Shown here piece by piece: positions 34,979 through 43,306 of a DNA stretch of 64,000 nucleotides. Within the stretch, counting starts at the first letter, position 1. Every line of letters starts with the position of its first letter. The stretch comes from Halobaculum sp. MBLA0147 (GTDB lineage: Archaea > Halobacteriota > Halobacteria > Halobacteriales > Haloferacaceae), in NCBI RefSeq assembly GCF_041361345.1, contig NZ_JBGKAD010000001.1, positions 558,001 to 622,000 on the forward strand, in the 5' to 3' direction. The notes under the pieces were generated by a model. That model made no database searches, was not told where the DNA came from, and was given only the letters and a program-made list of their open reading frames with translations. A program made the translations under genes and the position numbers.

Positions 34979-35995
34979 TCAGTTCTCGATCCGTGGGTCG
35001 AGTGCGTCGCGCAGCCCGTCGCCCACGAGGTTGAACCCGACCACGGTGAACAGGATCGCGACACCGGGCCAGAGACTGAACCACGCGTTGGGCAACATGT
35101 ACTGGCGAGAGTTGTTCAGCATCTGTCCCCACGACGGCGTCGGCGGCTGGGCACCGAACCCGAGGAACGACAGCCCGGCGACGATGAGGATGTTGACGCC
35201 GACCTGCAGCGTCGCCTGCACCAACACGGGTGCGAAGCTGTTCGGGATCAGGTGCCGCAAGATCACGTTGCGGTCGCGCACCCCGGCGGCGCGTGCCGCC
35301 TCGATGTAGTCCTCCTCGCGCACCGAGAGGACACGCGACCGGATGAGGCGGGCGAACGTCGGGATCGAGGCGATCCCCACCCCGACCATCGCGAACGTCA
35401 GGTCGCGCCCGAACGCGACCATGAACGCGATCACGAGGATCAGGAACGGGATGGCGAACAGCGTCTCGGCGGCCCGCATCAGGGCGTCGTCGATCCAGCC
35501 GCCGTAGTAGCCGGCGACGGCACCGACGATCGTACCGAGGACCATCCCGATCCCGGTCGCGACCAGCCCGACCGTCATCGCGATCCGGGTGCCGTAGAAC
35601 AGCCGCGCGAGGATGTCGCGCCCGCGGTGGTCCGTCCCGAGCGGGTGTGCCCAGGTCCCCGCGTCCTGCGGGTGGAGCCCGTTCGTGATGTACACCGGTG
35701 GACGGAGGAACCCTTCCGTCTCCTCGACCGGGCTCATCCACACGGTCTTGGCCAGTGCGTACTTCGCGTCGAAGAAGCCGAGCACGATACTGTCGATCGT
35801 CGCGACGGTCGCCACGATCGTCATGAACCCGACGATCAGTAGTCCGGCGACGGCCGTCGGGTCGTCGCGCAGTTGCGAGAGGGTGTACCGGAGCCCGACG
35901 CGGGCCTCCGGCTCCCCCTCGACACCCGACGAGCCGACCTCAGCGGGGTCCGGGTCCGAGTCGGACGACCGTGTCTCTGGTGTGTCGTCACTCAT
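34979..35995 (-). CDS. dppC: ABC transporter permease (DppC-like)
   Basis: A 338-aa permease with an acidic cytoplasmic N-terminus (about 30 residues), a first membrane helix (AVAGLLIVGFMTIVATVA), a short external loop with the typical HPLGTDHRGRDILAR, five more helices and the EAA loop EAARAAGVRDRNVILRHLIPN that contacts the ATPases. Typical for the second permease of peptide transporters. Spaced 3 nt from dppB. Confidence 0.92.
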   Translation of the reverse strand: MSDDTPETRSSDSDPDPAEVGSSGVEGEPEARVGLRYTLSQLRDDPTAVAGLLIVGFMTIVATVATIDSIVLGFFDAKYALAKTVWMSPVEETEGFLRPPVYITNGLHPQDAGTWAHPLGTDHRGRDILARLFYGTRIAMTVGLVATGIGMVLGTIVGAVAGYYGGWIDDALMRAAETLFAIPFLILVIAFMVAFGRDLTFAMVGVGIASIPTFARLIRSRVLSVREEDYIEAARAAGVRDRNVILRHLIPNSFAPVLVQATLQVGVNILIVAGLSFLGFGAQPPTPSWGQMLNNSRQYMLPNAWFSLWPGVAILFTVVGFNLVGDGLRDALDPRIEN

Positions 35996-35998
35996 GTG

Positions 35999-36997
35999 TC
36001 AATCTGCCTCGTCGTAGCTGACGCGCGGGTCGATGTACGCGTACGAGAGGTCCGTGAGGATCACGCCCACCACGAACACGACACCGAACACCAACGTCGT
36101 CCCCATCACGAGCGGGATGTCCTGGTTCTGAATCCCCGTGATGATCAGTCGTCCCATCCCGGGGATGGAGAACACCGTCTCCGTCAACACCGCCCCACCC
36201 ATCGCCTGCGTCAACTGCAGGCCGAGGATGGTGATCAGCGGCAACTGGGCGTTCCGGAACGCGTGTTTCCGGACGATGGTGGTCTCCTTGATCCCGTAGG
36301 CACGAGCCAACCGGACGTACTCCTGGTTCAGCTCCTCGAGCATCGAGGAGCGCTCGATTCGCGTCAGGGCCGCCATCTGGAGCGTCCCCAGGGACAGCGT
36401 GGGCAAGATCAGGTGTTTGACGGCCTTCGTCAGCACCTCTACCCGTGTCTCCGCCCCGTCGACGTTCGCGGGGGCGGCCCACGGCAAGACGAGGTCCGTC
36501 GACGGGAGCCACCCGAGGTGGAACGAGAACAGGATGATGAGCATCAGCCCGATCCAGAACGACGGGGTCGAGACGCCCAAGAGCGCGACCACACGCGAGA
36601 CGTGGTCGGTCGGCTTGTTGCGGCGCTTCGCCGAGATCACACCGAGCGGCACCGCGGTGACGAGGGCGAAGGCGAAACTGCTCAACAGTAGCAGCAGCGT
36701 CACGGGCAGCCGTTGCATGATCTTGGCGGAGACCGGCTGGCCGTAGTAGAGGCTGGTGCCGAGTTCGAGGCGTGCGGCGTCCCACAGGAAGGTTCCGTAC
36801 CGGACCCACAGCGGCTCGTCGAGCCCGTACTTCGCACGGATGGCCTCGACTTGCCGCTGACTGGGCGACGGCCCGAGCATGATCTGCACCGGGTCGCCGG
36901 GCATCGCCTCGATCAGGAAGAACGTGATCGTGGCGACACCCACCAGCACGGGGACGGCCTGCAGGACACGTCGCAGCGTGTACGTTGCGCGTCCCAT
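35999..36997 (-). CDS. dppB: ABC transporter permease (DppB-like)
   Basis: A 332-aa permease with six helices. Starts RRVLQAVPVLVGVATITFFL and carries PGDPVQIMLG in the first external loop, both typical of DppB/OppB. The EAA loop is RLARAYGIKETTIVRKHAFRNA. The C-terminus ends with DLSYAYIDPRVSYDEAD. It sits 58 nt downstream of the binding-protein gene. Confidence 0.92.
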   Translation of the reverse strand: MGRATYTLRRVLQAVPVLVGVATITFFLIEAMPGDPVQIMLGPSPSQRQVEAIRAKYGLDEPLWVRYGTFLWDAARLELGTSLYYGQPVSAKIMQRLPVTLLLLLSSFAFALVTAVPLGVISAKRRNKPTDHVSRVVALLGVSTPSFWIGLMLIILFSFHLGWLPSTDLVLPWAAPANVDGAETRVEVLTKAVKHLILPTLSLGTLQMAALTRIERSSMLEELNQEYVRLARAYGIKETTIVRKHAFRNAQLPLITILGLQLTQAMGGAVLTETVFSIPGMGRLIITGIQNQDIPLVMGTTLVFGVVFVVGVILTDLSYAYIDPRVSYDEAD

Positions 36998-37055
36998 GCT
37001 ACGTGTGGCGTATCAAAATGGAAGGTGAAGTGTGTTCGGTTGGCGAGGCGTCAGG

Positions 37056-38759
37056 TCACTGGTCGAGGGAGACGTTGTTCGTCCCCGACGAGAGGTGGAA
37101 CTGGTCGACCGGGTGTGCCAGGAAGTCGTTCACCTCGTCGCGCACCCCGAAGGTGTTCTTCAGGTTGTACGAGGCGAGGTGCGCACGGTCCTCCAGCACC
37201 TTCGTGAAGCCCTCGATGTACAGCTGGCGCCGTTCCTCGCGGTCCGGACTCTGACGGGCCTGCTTGAACTGCTCGGCGGCGTCCTTCCCGCGCTGGCTGT
37301 TGGCACCGTAGTAGGTCCCGTTGGTGACACCCAGCGTGTCCTCCGTCCGCCCGAACAGCGGGAACGCGAAGGAGTTGGGGTCCGGCAGCCCGGCCCACCC
37401 GAGGGTGAACATGTTGTAGTCGGACTCCTTCCCGGTGATGTACCGGTCGAGGAACGCGCCCCAGTCGAGACGCTGGACGCTGACGTTCTCGAAGCCGGCG
37501 TCTTTGAGCCCGTTGCTCACGGTGATGCCGATCTGTTCACGCTTGTCGTCCGGCGGCACGATGATCTTCCAGTTGTAGTCGGTCGGCACGCCCGCCTCGT
37601 CGAACATCGACTTCGCCTTCTCGATGTCCTTGTCGTGAGGAATCTGCTTCCACTCCTCGACCGGGAAGTCGAACGTCTCCGCGATGGAGGTCGGCACCGG
37701 GCTGTACTGACGACTCCCGGCCGGTTCGACGAAGTTCGACACGGCCTTGTCCATGTCGAACGTGTAGTCGATGGCCTCGCGCACTTTCTTGCTGGAGGTC
37801 GGACCCTCCTTGCAGTTCATCGCGAGGTAGAAGTAGCTGATCCCCGGCACGGACTGGATAGACGCCGTCTCGAGGTTCTTCACCGTCGAGAACAGCTTCG
37901 GCGGGACGCTCTTGACGATCTGGTTGTCGCCGTTCTGGAGCGTCGTCAGTCGGGTCGTCGACTCCTTGACGGGCTTGAAGTCGACGGCCTCGACGAGCGC
38001 CTTCGGCTCGCCCCAGTAGTCGTCCCAGCGTTCGACCTTGGCGAGCGACCCCTGCTCCCACTCGGCGAACTTGAACGGCCCCGAGCCGACCGGATTCGTC
38101 TTGAACGCCTCCTTGTCCTGCTCGCGGACGGACTTCGGGACGACGAGTCGCGCGAGCCGGTGTTTGAACGGGCCGAGCGGGAAGTCCAGGTCGATCTGGA
38201 CCGTCTTCTCGTCGATGGCGGTGATCGTGTCGATCATGTTCACGCCCGCGGCGTTCTCCGTCTCCTCCTCGACGGGAGCCTCGAGCGTGTACTTCACGTC
38301 CTCCGCGGTGACCGGGTCACCGTTGTGGAACGTCGCCTCCTCCTTGATCTCGACGGTGTACCGCGTCCCCGGTGCCGCGTCCGAGGACTTCTTCGAGGTC
38401 TCGAAGTCCCCCTTCGCGAGGTCCGGCACCAGCGCGGTCTGCTCGTCGTACGTGTACAGCCCGGAGAACACCTGCGCGGCGACCTCCGAGGACGGCACGT
38501 CGTTGAGCGTGATCGGGTCGAGTTCGACCGGCGCCTTCGCCTGGCCGAACTTCAGCGTCCCGCTGGCCTGCTGTTTCGGCGTCGGCGTCGGCGTGTCCTC
38601 GCCGCCACCGTCACCGCCGTCGCCGCTGGTCTCGGTCGCTTCGGTCGACTCACCGCCCTGCGAGGAGCAGCCCGCGAGCCCCGCGGCGCCGACCGCACCG
38701 ATGCTGGCCAGCGCGCGCCGTCTGTTCATCATGATCTGACGTCGTGCGTCGTCTGTCAT
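37056..38759 (-). CDS. dppA: Extracellular solute-binding lipoprotein (DppA-like, SBP family 5)
   Basis: A 567-aa substrate-binding protein. The N-terminus combines a Tat motif (NRRRALASIG) and a lipobox (GLAGCSSQ). An acidic, Thr/Pro-rich linker (TPTPTPKQQ) precedes the family-5 fold, with blocks such as LVPDLAKGDFETSKK, ATFHNGDPVTAEDVKYTLE and NPVGSGPFKFAEW. It binds peptides or similar solutes outside the cell and delivers them to the permease. ATG 38759 lies about 36 nt from a TATATA box. MMNRRR, nine residues in, is the alternative start. Confidence 0.92.
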   Translation of the reverse strand: MTDDARRQIMMNRRRALASIGAVGAAGLAGCSSQGGESTEATETSGDGGDGGGEDTPTPTPKQQASGTLKFGQAKAPVELDPITLNDVPSSEVAAQVFSGLYTYDEQTALVPDLAKGDFETSKKSSDAAPGTRYTVEIKEEATFHNGDPVTAEDVKYTLEAPVEEETENAAGVNMIDTITAIDEKTVQIDLDFPLGPFKHRLARLVVPKSVREQDKEAFKTNPVGSGPFKFAEWEQGSLAKVERWDDYWGEPKALVEAVDFKPVKESTTRLTTLQNGDNQIVKSVPPKLFSTVKNLETASIQSVPGISYFYLAMNCKEGPTSSKKVREAIDYTFDMDKAVSNFVEPAGSRQYSPVPTSIAETFDFPVEEWKQIPHDKDIEKAKSMFDEAGVPTDYNWKIIVPPDDKREQIGITVSNGLKDAGFENVSVQRLDWGAFLDRYITGKESDYNMFTLGWAGLPDPNSFAFPLFGRTEDTLGVTNGTYYGANSQRGKDAAEQFKQARQSPDREERRQLYIEGFTKVLEDRAHLASYNLKNTFGVRDEVNDFLAHPVDQFHLSSGTNNVSLDQ

Positions 38760-38794
38760 TGGTACTGTAACTCATCCCACAGGCTTGCCGCCTG

Positions 38795-38820
38795 GTATAT
38801 AATCGGTTCGGTTCCGGAAC
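38795..38820 (-). promoter_or_regulatory. Promoter of the dpp operon with adjacent palindrome
   Basis: On the minus strand TTATATAC (38795-38802) is a strong archaeal TATA box, with a purine-containing BRE-like stretch before it. A perfect 10-bp palindrome GTTCCGGAAC (38811-38820) lies directly upstream and could be an operator for a regulator of the operon. Confidence 0.6.
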
Positions 38821-38999
38821 GGTGTCCCCGTCGACAGCGGACGAATGAAAGTGGTTCTGAGAGATGTCTTCACCGTTCGACACGCGCCAGCCTCCCGACG
38901 ATCTGGGGGGAGACGCCGAGTCGTCACTGCGGAGCCGCCAGGGAACCCGCCGCTCCGTCGACGCACTGACCCCCCACATCTTTGCCCGTCGGGCGACTC

Positions 39000-39989
39000 G
39001 TGAAGGGCGTGCGACTGTCACACACCGGTCGGGTGGTGGTGGTGGTGGTGATACTCGTCGTCACTGCGGGATGTGCCGGCGTCCTCGGTGGCGAGGGTGG
39101 AGACGGTGACGCGGAGACGGTGAACCCGGCGCTCCAGGGGACGCCGACACCGACCGCCACCCCGTCGCCGACGCCGACCCCGTCGTTCGCGGAGACGCTC
39201 CCGAGCGGGATCTCGCGCGACGCCGTGGACCCGGAGGCGTTGGCCGACCGCCACCGGCGGGTGCTGCGTCGGACCTCGCGGACCGTGGTGCGGATCACCA
39301 CCGTGACGGGGCCGAACGGGACCGTCGTCGGGCGGACACGGACGACCATCGCCGCCGCGTCGGACCGAGCGGGCGACGTGCTCCTCGAGGGGAGTGGGGG
39401 CGGGACGGACCCGGTCGCGTTCGGACTCCCGACGGGCGAGTACGGCTTCTGGACGGACGGGACCGCGGCGGCGTCGCGTCGGACGCTCCCGAACGGGACG
39501 GTGCGGTACAGCTACCGGTCGGGGACCCTCCCACCGGGCCCGCGTGCGGACACGACCGGCGTGAACCTCGTCGCGAGTGCGACCCGTCGCGTCTCCGACG
39601 TGACCGTGACACCCGTCGAGACGGGGAGTGACGGTCGGACCGCGTCACTGCTCCGGCTCCGGGGCCGCGTCGCAGACCCGCCGTCGGAGGCCGTCGAGAA
39701 CGCCAGTCTCGTCGCGTCCGTCACCGGCGAGGGTGTCGTCCAGACCCTCCGGGTGCGGTACACCCTCGTGCGAGACGGCCGTCGGTACCGCGTCGTCAGA
39801 GAACTCGTCGTCTCGGATCTGGGCCAGACCGTCGTCTCCCGACCCGCGTGGGTCGCCGACGCACAAGCGGCCGAACGCGACGAGGGCGCCGAGACCGCGA
39901 CCCCCACCGCTACCGCGACGACGACCGCCACCCCGAGTGGGACGGCGACGGGGACGGGGAACGCGACCACCACCGCGACGGACGGGTGA
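39000..39989 (+). CDS. Haloarchaeal lipoprotein (DUF7537-like)
   Basis: A 329-aa protein with a hydrophobic N-terminus and lipobox (VVVVVVILVVTAGCAG), a TPTPTATPSPTPTPS linker, and a beta-rich domain with repeated Arg/Thr strands (about 85-290). The C-terminal tail is again Thr/Ala-rich. The layout matches haloarchaeal DUF7537 lipoproteins, which resemble LppX/LolA-type outer lipoproteins. Start GTG 39000 or GTG 39009; both keep the signal sequence. Confidence 0.72.
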   Translation: MKGVRLSHTGRVVVVVVILVVTAGCAGVLGGEGGDGDAETVNPALQGTPTPTATPSPTPTPSFAETLPSGISRDAVDPEALADRHRRVLRRTSRTVVRITTVTGPNGTVVGRTRTTIAAASDRAGDVLLEGSGGGTDPVAFGLPTGEYGFWTDGTAAASRRTLPNGTVRYSYRSGTLPPGPRADTTGVNLVASATRRVSDVTVTPVETGSDGRTASLLRLRGRVADPPSEAVENASLVASVTGEGVVQTLRVRYTLVRDGRRYRVVRELVVSDLGQTVVSRPAWVADAQAAERDEGAETATPTATATTTATPSGTATGTGNATTTATDG

Positions 39990-40022
39990 CGAGGGCGAGT
40001 AACCGGGTGCCACCCTCTCCGC

Positions 40023-41600
40023 TCAGGTCTCGAACGTCTCCGTCTCGCGGGACCGCACTTCGTCGGGAGTGACGGTTCGACCGTCGACCTCGACCGACTC
40101 GTCGTTCGACAGTCGTCCGAATGCCGGTCCCTCCGGAACGCCCGCCTCCCGCGCCAGCGCTGGGTCGAAGGCGACACGTTCCGCTCGGACCGTGCCGTCC
40201 GTCCGCTCGACGCGTTCGTACGCCTCTCGCAGCAGCGCGACCAACTCGTCGACGAGCGCGTCGTAGGCGGCCGGTCGGTCGTCACGAGGAGCCTCCGACA
40301 CCGCCTCGTCGGTGTCGGCCGCGGACTGGACACCGTCGGCCGGAAGCGCCGCGGGCGAGTCGGCACGGTTCCCGTTCTCGACAGTCGCGACGGCGACGAC
40401 GTGGTCGAACACCACCGCCCGAGTGGCGTCGGCGTCGACCCGTCGTGCGGCGGCGAGCAGCTCCGTCGGCAACTCGCAGACACGGACACGCTCTGCCCAG
40501 TCGACGGCCACGTCGTCCGCCTCGACGACCGCCTCGGTCGCCTCGCCGAACCGCAGTCCCTCGTCGACCGAACAGACGGCGCTCTCTACCGCGTCGACCA
40601 GCCCGAGCGGGCGATCGTCGACCTCCCGGACCCACGTCTCGCTCACGACCCGGTACCCGCGGTCGGCGAGGGCCTCGCCCGCCGCCTCGCCACCCTCCGC
40701 GACCAGGACGGCGCTCGCATCGCTGGCCGCCATCGCGCGCTCCAGTGTCGCGACGTGTGTCTCGGTGTCACCCAACTCGTCGAGTTGCCAGCGAGCGGCG
40801 ACGTGGCCGACACCCCACGCGGTCTCCCGGAGCACACGCTCGAACCGCGGCGCGTAGTGGCCGCCCCCGACACCGAACAGGTGGCGTGCGTCGCCGCGTT
40901 CGCCAGGCTCTCCCTCGGAGCGGGTCGGCTCCGTGTCGGCCGGCACGGCCGCGGCCGTCGGCGCACCGGTCACGGCGTCGGTCCCGAGCGAGTGGATCGC
41001 TCGCGCGACCGCCCGCGCACCCTCGGGGTCGTCCCACTCTGGCTCGTCGCTCCCCAACTCTGCGAAGATCGACGGCACGGACACGTCCGTGGGGCCGTGG
41101 TGGGTACACTCCACGCCCACCTCGTAGTCCGACGGCGCGAACGCGTCGAAGGCGGCGACGAGATCCCGCTGAACGCCGGGTGCCGCCGGGGCGAACGAGC
41201 GGTCCGCACCACCGTACTCCGCCGGACCGAAGTTCCCAGTGACGTGACAGGTGAGCAGTGGTCCGGTGTCGCCGGAGTGGCGCGACGCGAACACGACGAC
41301 GCGAGGGGTCTCGTCGAAGTGGCTCGCCGGGTCGTCGACCTCGAGGTGGAGAGCGTCGACGGACCTGACGACGATGGGCACGGTCGTGTCGGTGCTGCGG
41401 TGGTACGTGCCGCCACCTTCGGCGTCCGAACGCGTCTCGTCGTGGTGTGGGTCCCACTCCCCGAGTTCCAGCAGGTGCTCACAGACGTGCTCGGAAGCCC
41501 GGTCCGCTCGCGAGCGGACGACGGCGACGGGACCCGTCGGGTCGCCCGCGCTCGGGCCCGCTGTCGTCTCCGTGCCCACGTCCGAGTCGGCGTCGGTCAC
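40023..41600 (-). CDS. dtdA: D-aminoacyl-tRNA deacylase, GEK1/archaeal type
   Basis: A 525-aa archaeal/plant-type enzyme that removes D-amino acids from mischarged tRNA. Blocks: CHVTGNFGPAEYGGADRS with the conserved His/Asn, GVECTHHGPTDVSVPSIFAE, and GGGHYAPRFERVLRETAWGVGH for metal binding. The chain is longer than typical (about 450) because of an acidic C-terminal extension (about 400-525). GTG 41600 (VTDADSDVG) is preferred to the frame's first start 41639. Confidence 0.88.
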   Translation of the reverse strand: MTDADSDVGTETTAGPSAGDPTGPVAVVRSRADRASEHVCEHLLELGEWDPHHDETRSDAEGGGTYHRSTDTTVPIVVRSVDALHLEVDDPASHFDETPRVVVFASRHSGDTGPLLTCHVTGNFGPAEYGGADRSFAPAAPGVQRDLVAAFDAFAPSDYEVGVECTHHGPTDVSVPSIFAELGSDEPEWDDPEGARAVARAIHSLGTDAVTGAPTAAAVPADTEPTRSEGEPGERGDARHLFGVGGGHYAPRFERVLRETAWGVGHVAARWQLDELGDTETHVATLERAMAASDASAVLVAEGGEAAGEALADRGYRVVSETWVREVDDRPLGLVDAVESAVCSVDEGLRFGEATEAVVEADDVAVDWAERVRVCELPTELLAAARRVDADATRAVVFDHVVAVATVENGNRADSPAALPADGVQSAADTDEAVSEAPRDDRPAAYDALVDELVALLREAYERVERTDGTVRAERVAFDPALAREAGVPEGPAFGRLSNDESVEVDGRTVTPDEVRSRETETFET

Positions 41601-41660
41601 GCCGGACACCTCCGTCGGTCGCTGCCGGTCCACGACCACACGACACCCCGTCTCGCCGTG

Positions 41661-41855
41661 TCACTCGCGACCGGCGCCCGTCTCCGGTCGCGTGCTCCTG
41701 TCCGCATGCTCCAGCAGAGCGGCGGCGACGGCGTATGCGTTGTGTTCCGTCACGAGCGGTGCAGTGTTCGCTACGAGTTGGGTGGTGTTCGCTACGAGTT
41801 GGGAGGTGTTCGCTACGAGTTGGGTGGTGTTCACTGCGAGCGGTGCGGTGGGCAC
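41661..41855 (-). CDS. Possible 64-aa protein with heptad repeats
   Basis: GTG 41855 opens a 64-codon frame. The first half has four to five copies of a seven-residue unit (NTTQLVA), the second half is non-repetitive (TEHNAYAVAAALLEHADRST). It lies between the Na+/Ca2+ exchanger and dtdA on the same strand. The residue balance is plausible for a haloarchaeal protein, but the repeats could also be non-coding. Confidence 0.35.
   Translation of the reverse strand: MPTAPLAVNTTQLVANTSQLVANTTQLVANTAPLVTEHNAYAVAAALLEHADRSTRPETGAGRE
41743..41847 (+). repeat. 21-bp tandem repeat, five copies
   Basis: Unit GTGTTCGCTACGAGTTGGGTG; three near-identical copies at 41764, 41785 and 41806 flanked by two diverged ones. 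The unit is seven codons long, so the possible small minus-strand ORF keeps its frame through it. Confidence 0.85.
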
Positions 41856-41901
41856 CTGCGACGGGACCGACGGTCCCCGCGAGTAGTCAGATGGCGACCG
41901 C

Positions 41902-43137
41902 TCACAACAGGACGGAGACGTAGAGGACGTACGCGCCGAGCAGCCCGAGTCCCTCGGGACGGCCGACCTTCCCGCGGGTGATCAACACCACCGCGGCGAG
42001 AGCGGTCGCCCCCAGCAGGAACGGGAAGTCGACGCCGATCATGTCGCTGGGCACCTTCGAGGGCGCCAACAGGACGAGCACGCCGATCACGGCGAGGATG
42101 TTGTAGATGTTCGAGCCGACGACGTTGCCGACGCTGAAGTCGTCGCGGCCGCGGACCGCGCTCACGACGGAGGCCGCCAACTCCGGCAGCGATGTCCCGA
42201 GTGCGAGCACCGTCAGACCGACGAAGCGGTCGCCGAACCCCAACTGCGACAGTGCCGCCCGTCCCCCCTCGATCAGCTGTCTGGCACCGAACACCAGCAT
42301 CACCAGTCCGGCGACGACGAACACCACGTCGCGGAGTCGGAACGGGAGCCGGTCGACGACGGCGGGCGTCGCGGTGCCGCCGTCGACGGCGACACCGGCC
42401 CCGTCACCGCCCGATTCGGCGGCATCGTCGCCACCCGACCCCTCGCTCGCGGCCTCGCCGCCGTCCGACCCCTCGCTCGCGGCCTCGCCGCCGTCCGACC
42501 CCTCGCTCGCGTTTTCGCCGTCGGCCGCTTCGACCACCTCGTCCATCCCCTCGACGACCTCCGACTCCGTCGGGTCGGTGGTCTTCAACAGGACGACGGA
42601 GAAGACGGCGAGCACGACGACGAAGGCGAACCCCTCGACGCGGACGAACCCGCCGTCGTAACCGAGGCCGACGAACAACACCGCCGCGAGGAGCATGAAC
42701 GGGAGGTGCCGGCGGACGGTCTCGCGGGACACCTCCAACGGCTGGATCAGTGCGGAGACACCCAACACCAGCCCGATGTTCGCGATGTTCGACCCGACGA
42801 TGGTGCCGTACCCGAGCGTCTCGCCGTAGTCGAGGCCGCTGAGGATCGCGATGGCCAACTCCGGGGCCGTGGTCGCGAACGCGATCACGGTCACCCCGAC
42901 GATGGCGGCCCGCATCCCCACGTCCGTCGCGAAGTTCGACGCCCCCTTCACCAGCGCCTCGGCTCCCAGGTAGAGGAGTCCGAACCCGACGGCGATCTGG
43001 AGCGCCGCCACCGCCGACGGCACCTGGAGCGGTGCCGTCCCGGTCGCGGCGAGTGACGTGGCCGCCGCGATCACCGACTCGGAGAACTCGCCCCAGAGAC
43101 CACTCGACTGGAGGAGTGAGACCGTCCCGTGTGTCAT
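41902..43137 (-). CDS. Na+/Ca2+ exchanger family (CaCA) antiporter
   Basis: A 411-aa membrane protein with two inverted alpha-repeat halves, each with the CaCA signature: ATTAPELAIAILSG with GTIVGSNIANIGLV, and ALGTSLPELAASV with GNVVGSNIYNIL. A cytoplasmic loop between them (about residues 195-260) is acidic and contains a GSDGGEAASE repeat. It exchanges Ca2+ or another cation for Na+/H+. ATG 43137 is chosen because a TATA-like box occupies the upstream ATG at 43164. Confidence 0.9.
   Translation of the reverse strand: MTHGTVSLLQSSGLWGEFSESVIAAATSLAATGTAPLQVPSAVAALQIAVGFGLLYLGAEALVKGASNFATDVGMRAAIVGVTVIAFATTAPELAIAILSGLDYGETLGYGTIVGSNIANIGLVLGVSALIQPLEVSRETVRRHLPFMLLAAVLFVGLGYDGGFVRVEGFAFVVVLAVFSVVLLKTTDPTESEVVEGMDEVVEAADGENASEGSDGGEAASEGSDGGEAASEGSGGDDAAESGGDGAGVAVDGGTATPAVVDRLPFRLRDVVFVVAGLVMLVFGARQLIEGGRAALSQLGFGDRFVGLTVLALGTSLPELAASVVSAVRGRDDFSVGNVVGSNIYNILAVIGVLVLLAPSKVPSDMIGVDFPFLLGATALAAVVLITRGKVGRPEGLGLLGAYVLYVSVLL
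42441..42500 (-). repeat. 30-bp in-frame tandem repeat inside the exchanger gene
   Basis: Two perfect 30-bp units (encoding ten residues, EGSDGGEAAS) and a third diverged copy form the acidic loop between the two halves of the transporter. Confidence 0.8.
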
Positions 43138-43161
43138 ACCGCCGGAGAGTGTGTCTCCGTA

Positions 43162-43169
43162 CATAAACC
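43162..43169 (-). promoter_or_regulatory. TATA-like box for the CaCA exchanger gene
   Basis: GGTTTATG on the minus strand lies 25-32 nt before ATG 43137, consistent with a leaderless transcript; this decides between the two in-frame ATGs. Confidence 0.55.
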
Positions 43170-43306
43170 GCGCGATAACGGTATCGGATCTGATTCCGTG
43201 GCCCGCCGTAGGGGTGCGGGACGGGGCCAGAACGGGGCGTCGAGACGGAGGCTGGCCCGGCGGCGGGACACCAGATTGAAATCACTGGCACGGCGTTGTA
43301 GACGGA

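Noticed and set aside
37032..38969. 645-aa plus-strand ORF opposite dppA
   Set aside because: Shadow of the binding-protein gene; Leu/Arg/Val-rich translation without halophilic acidity.
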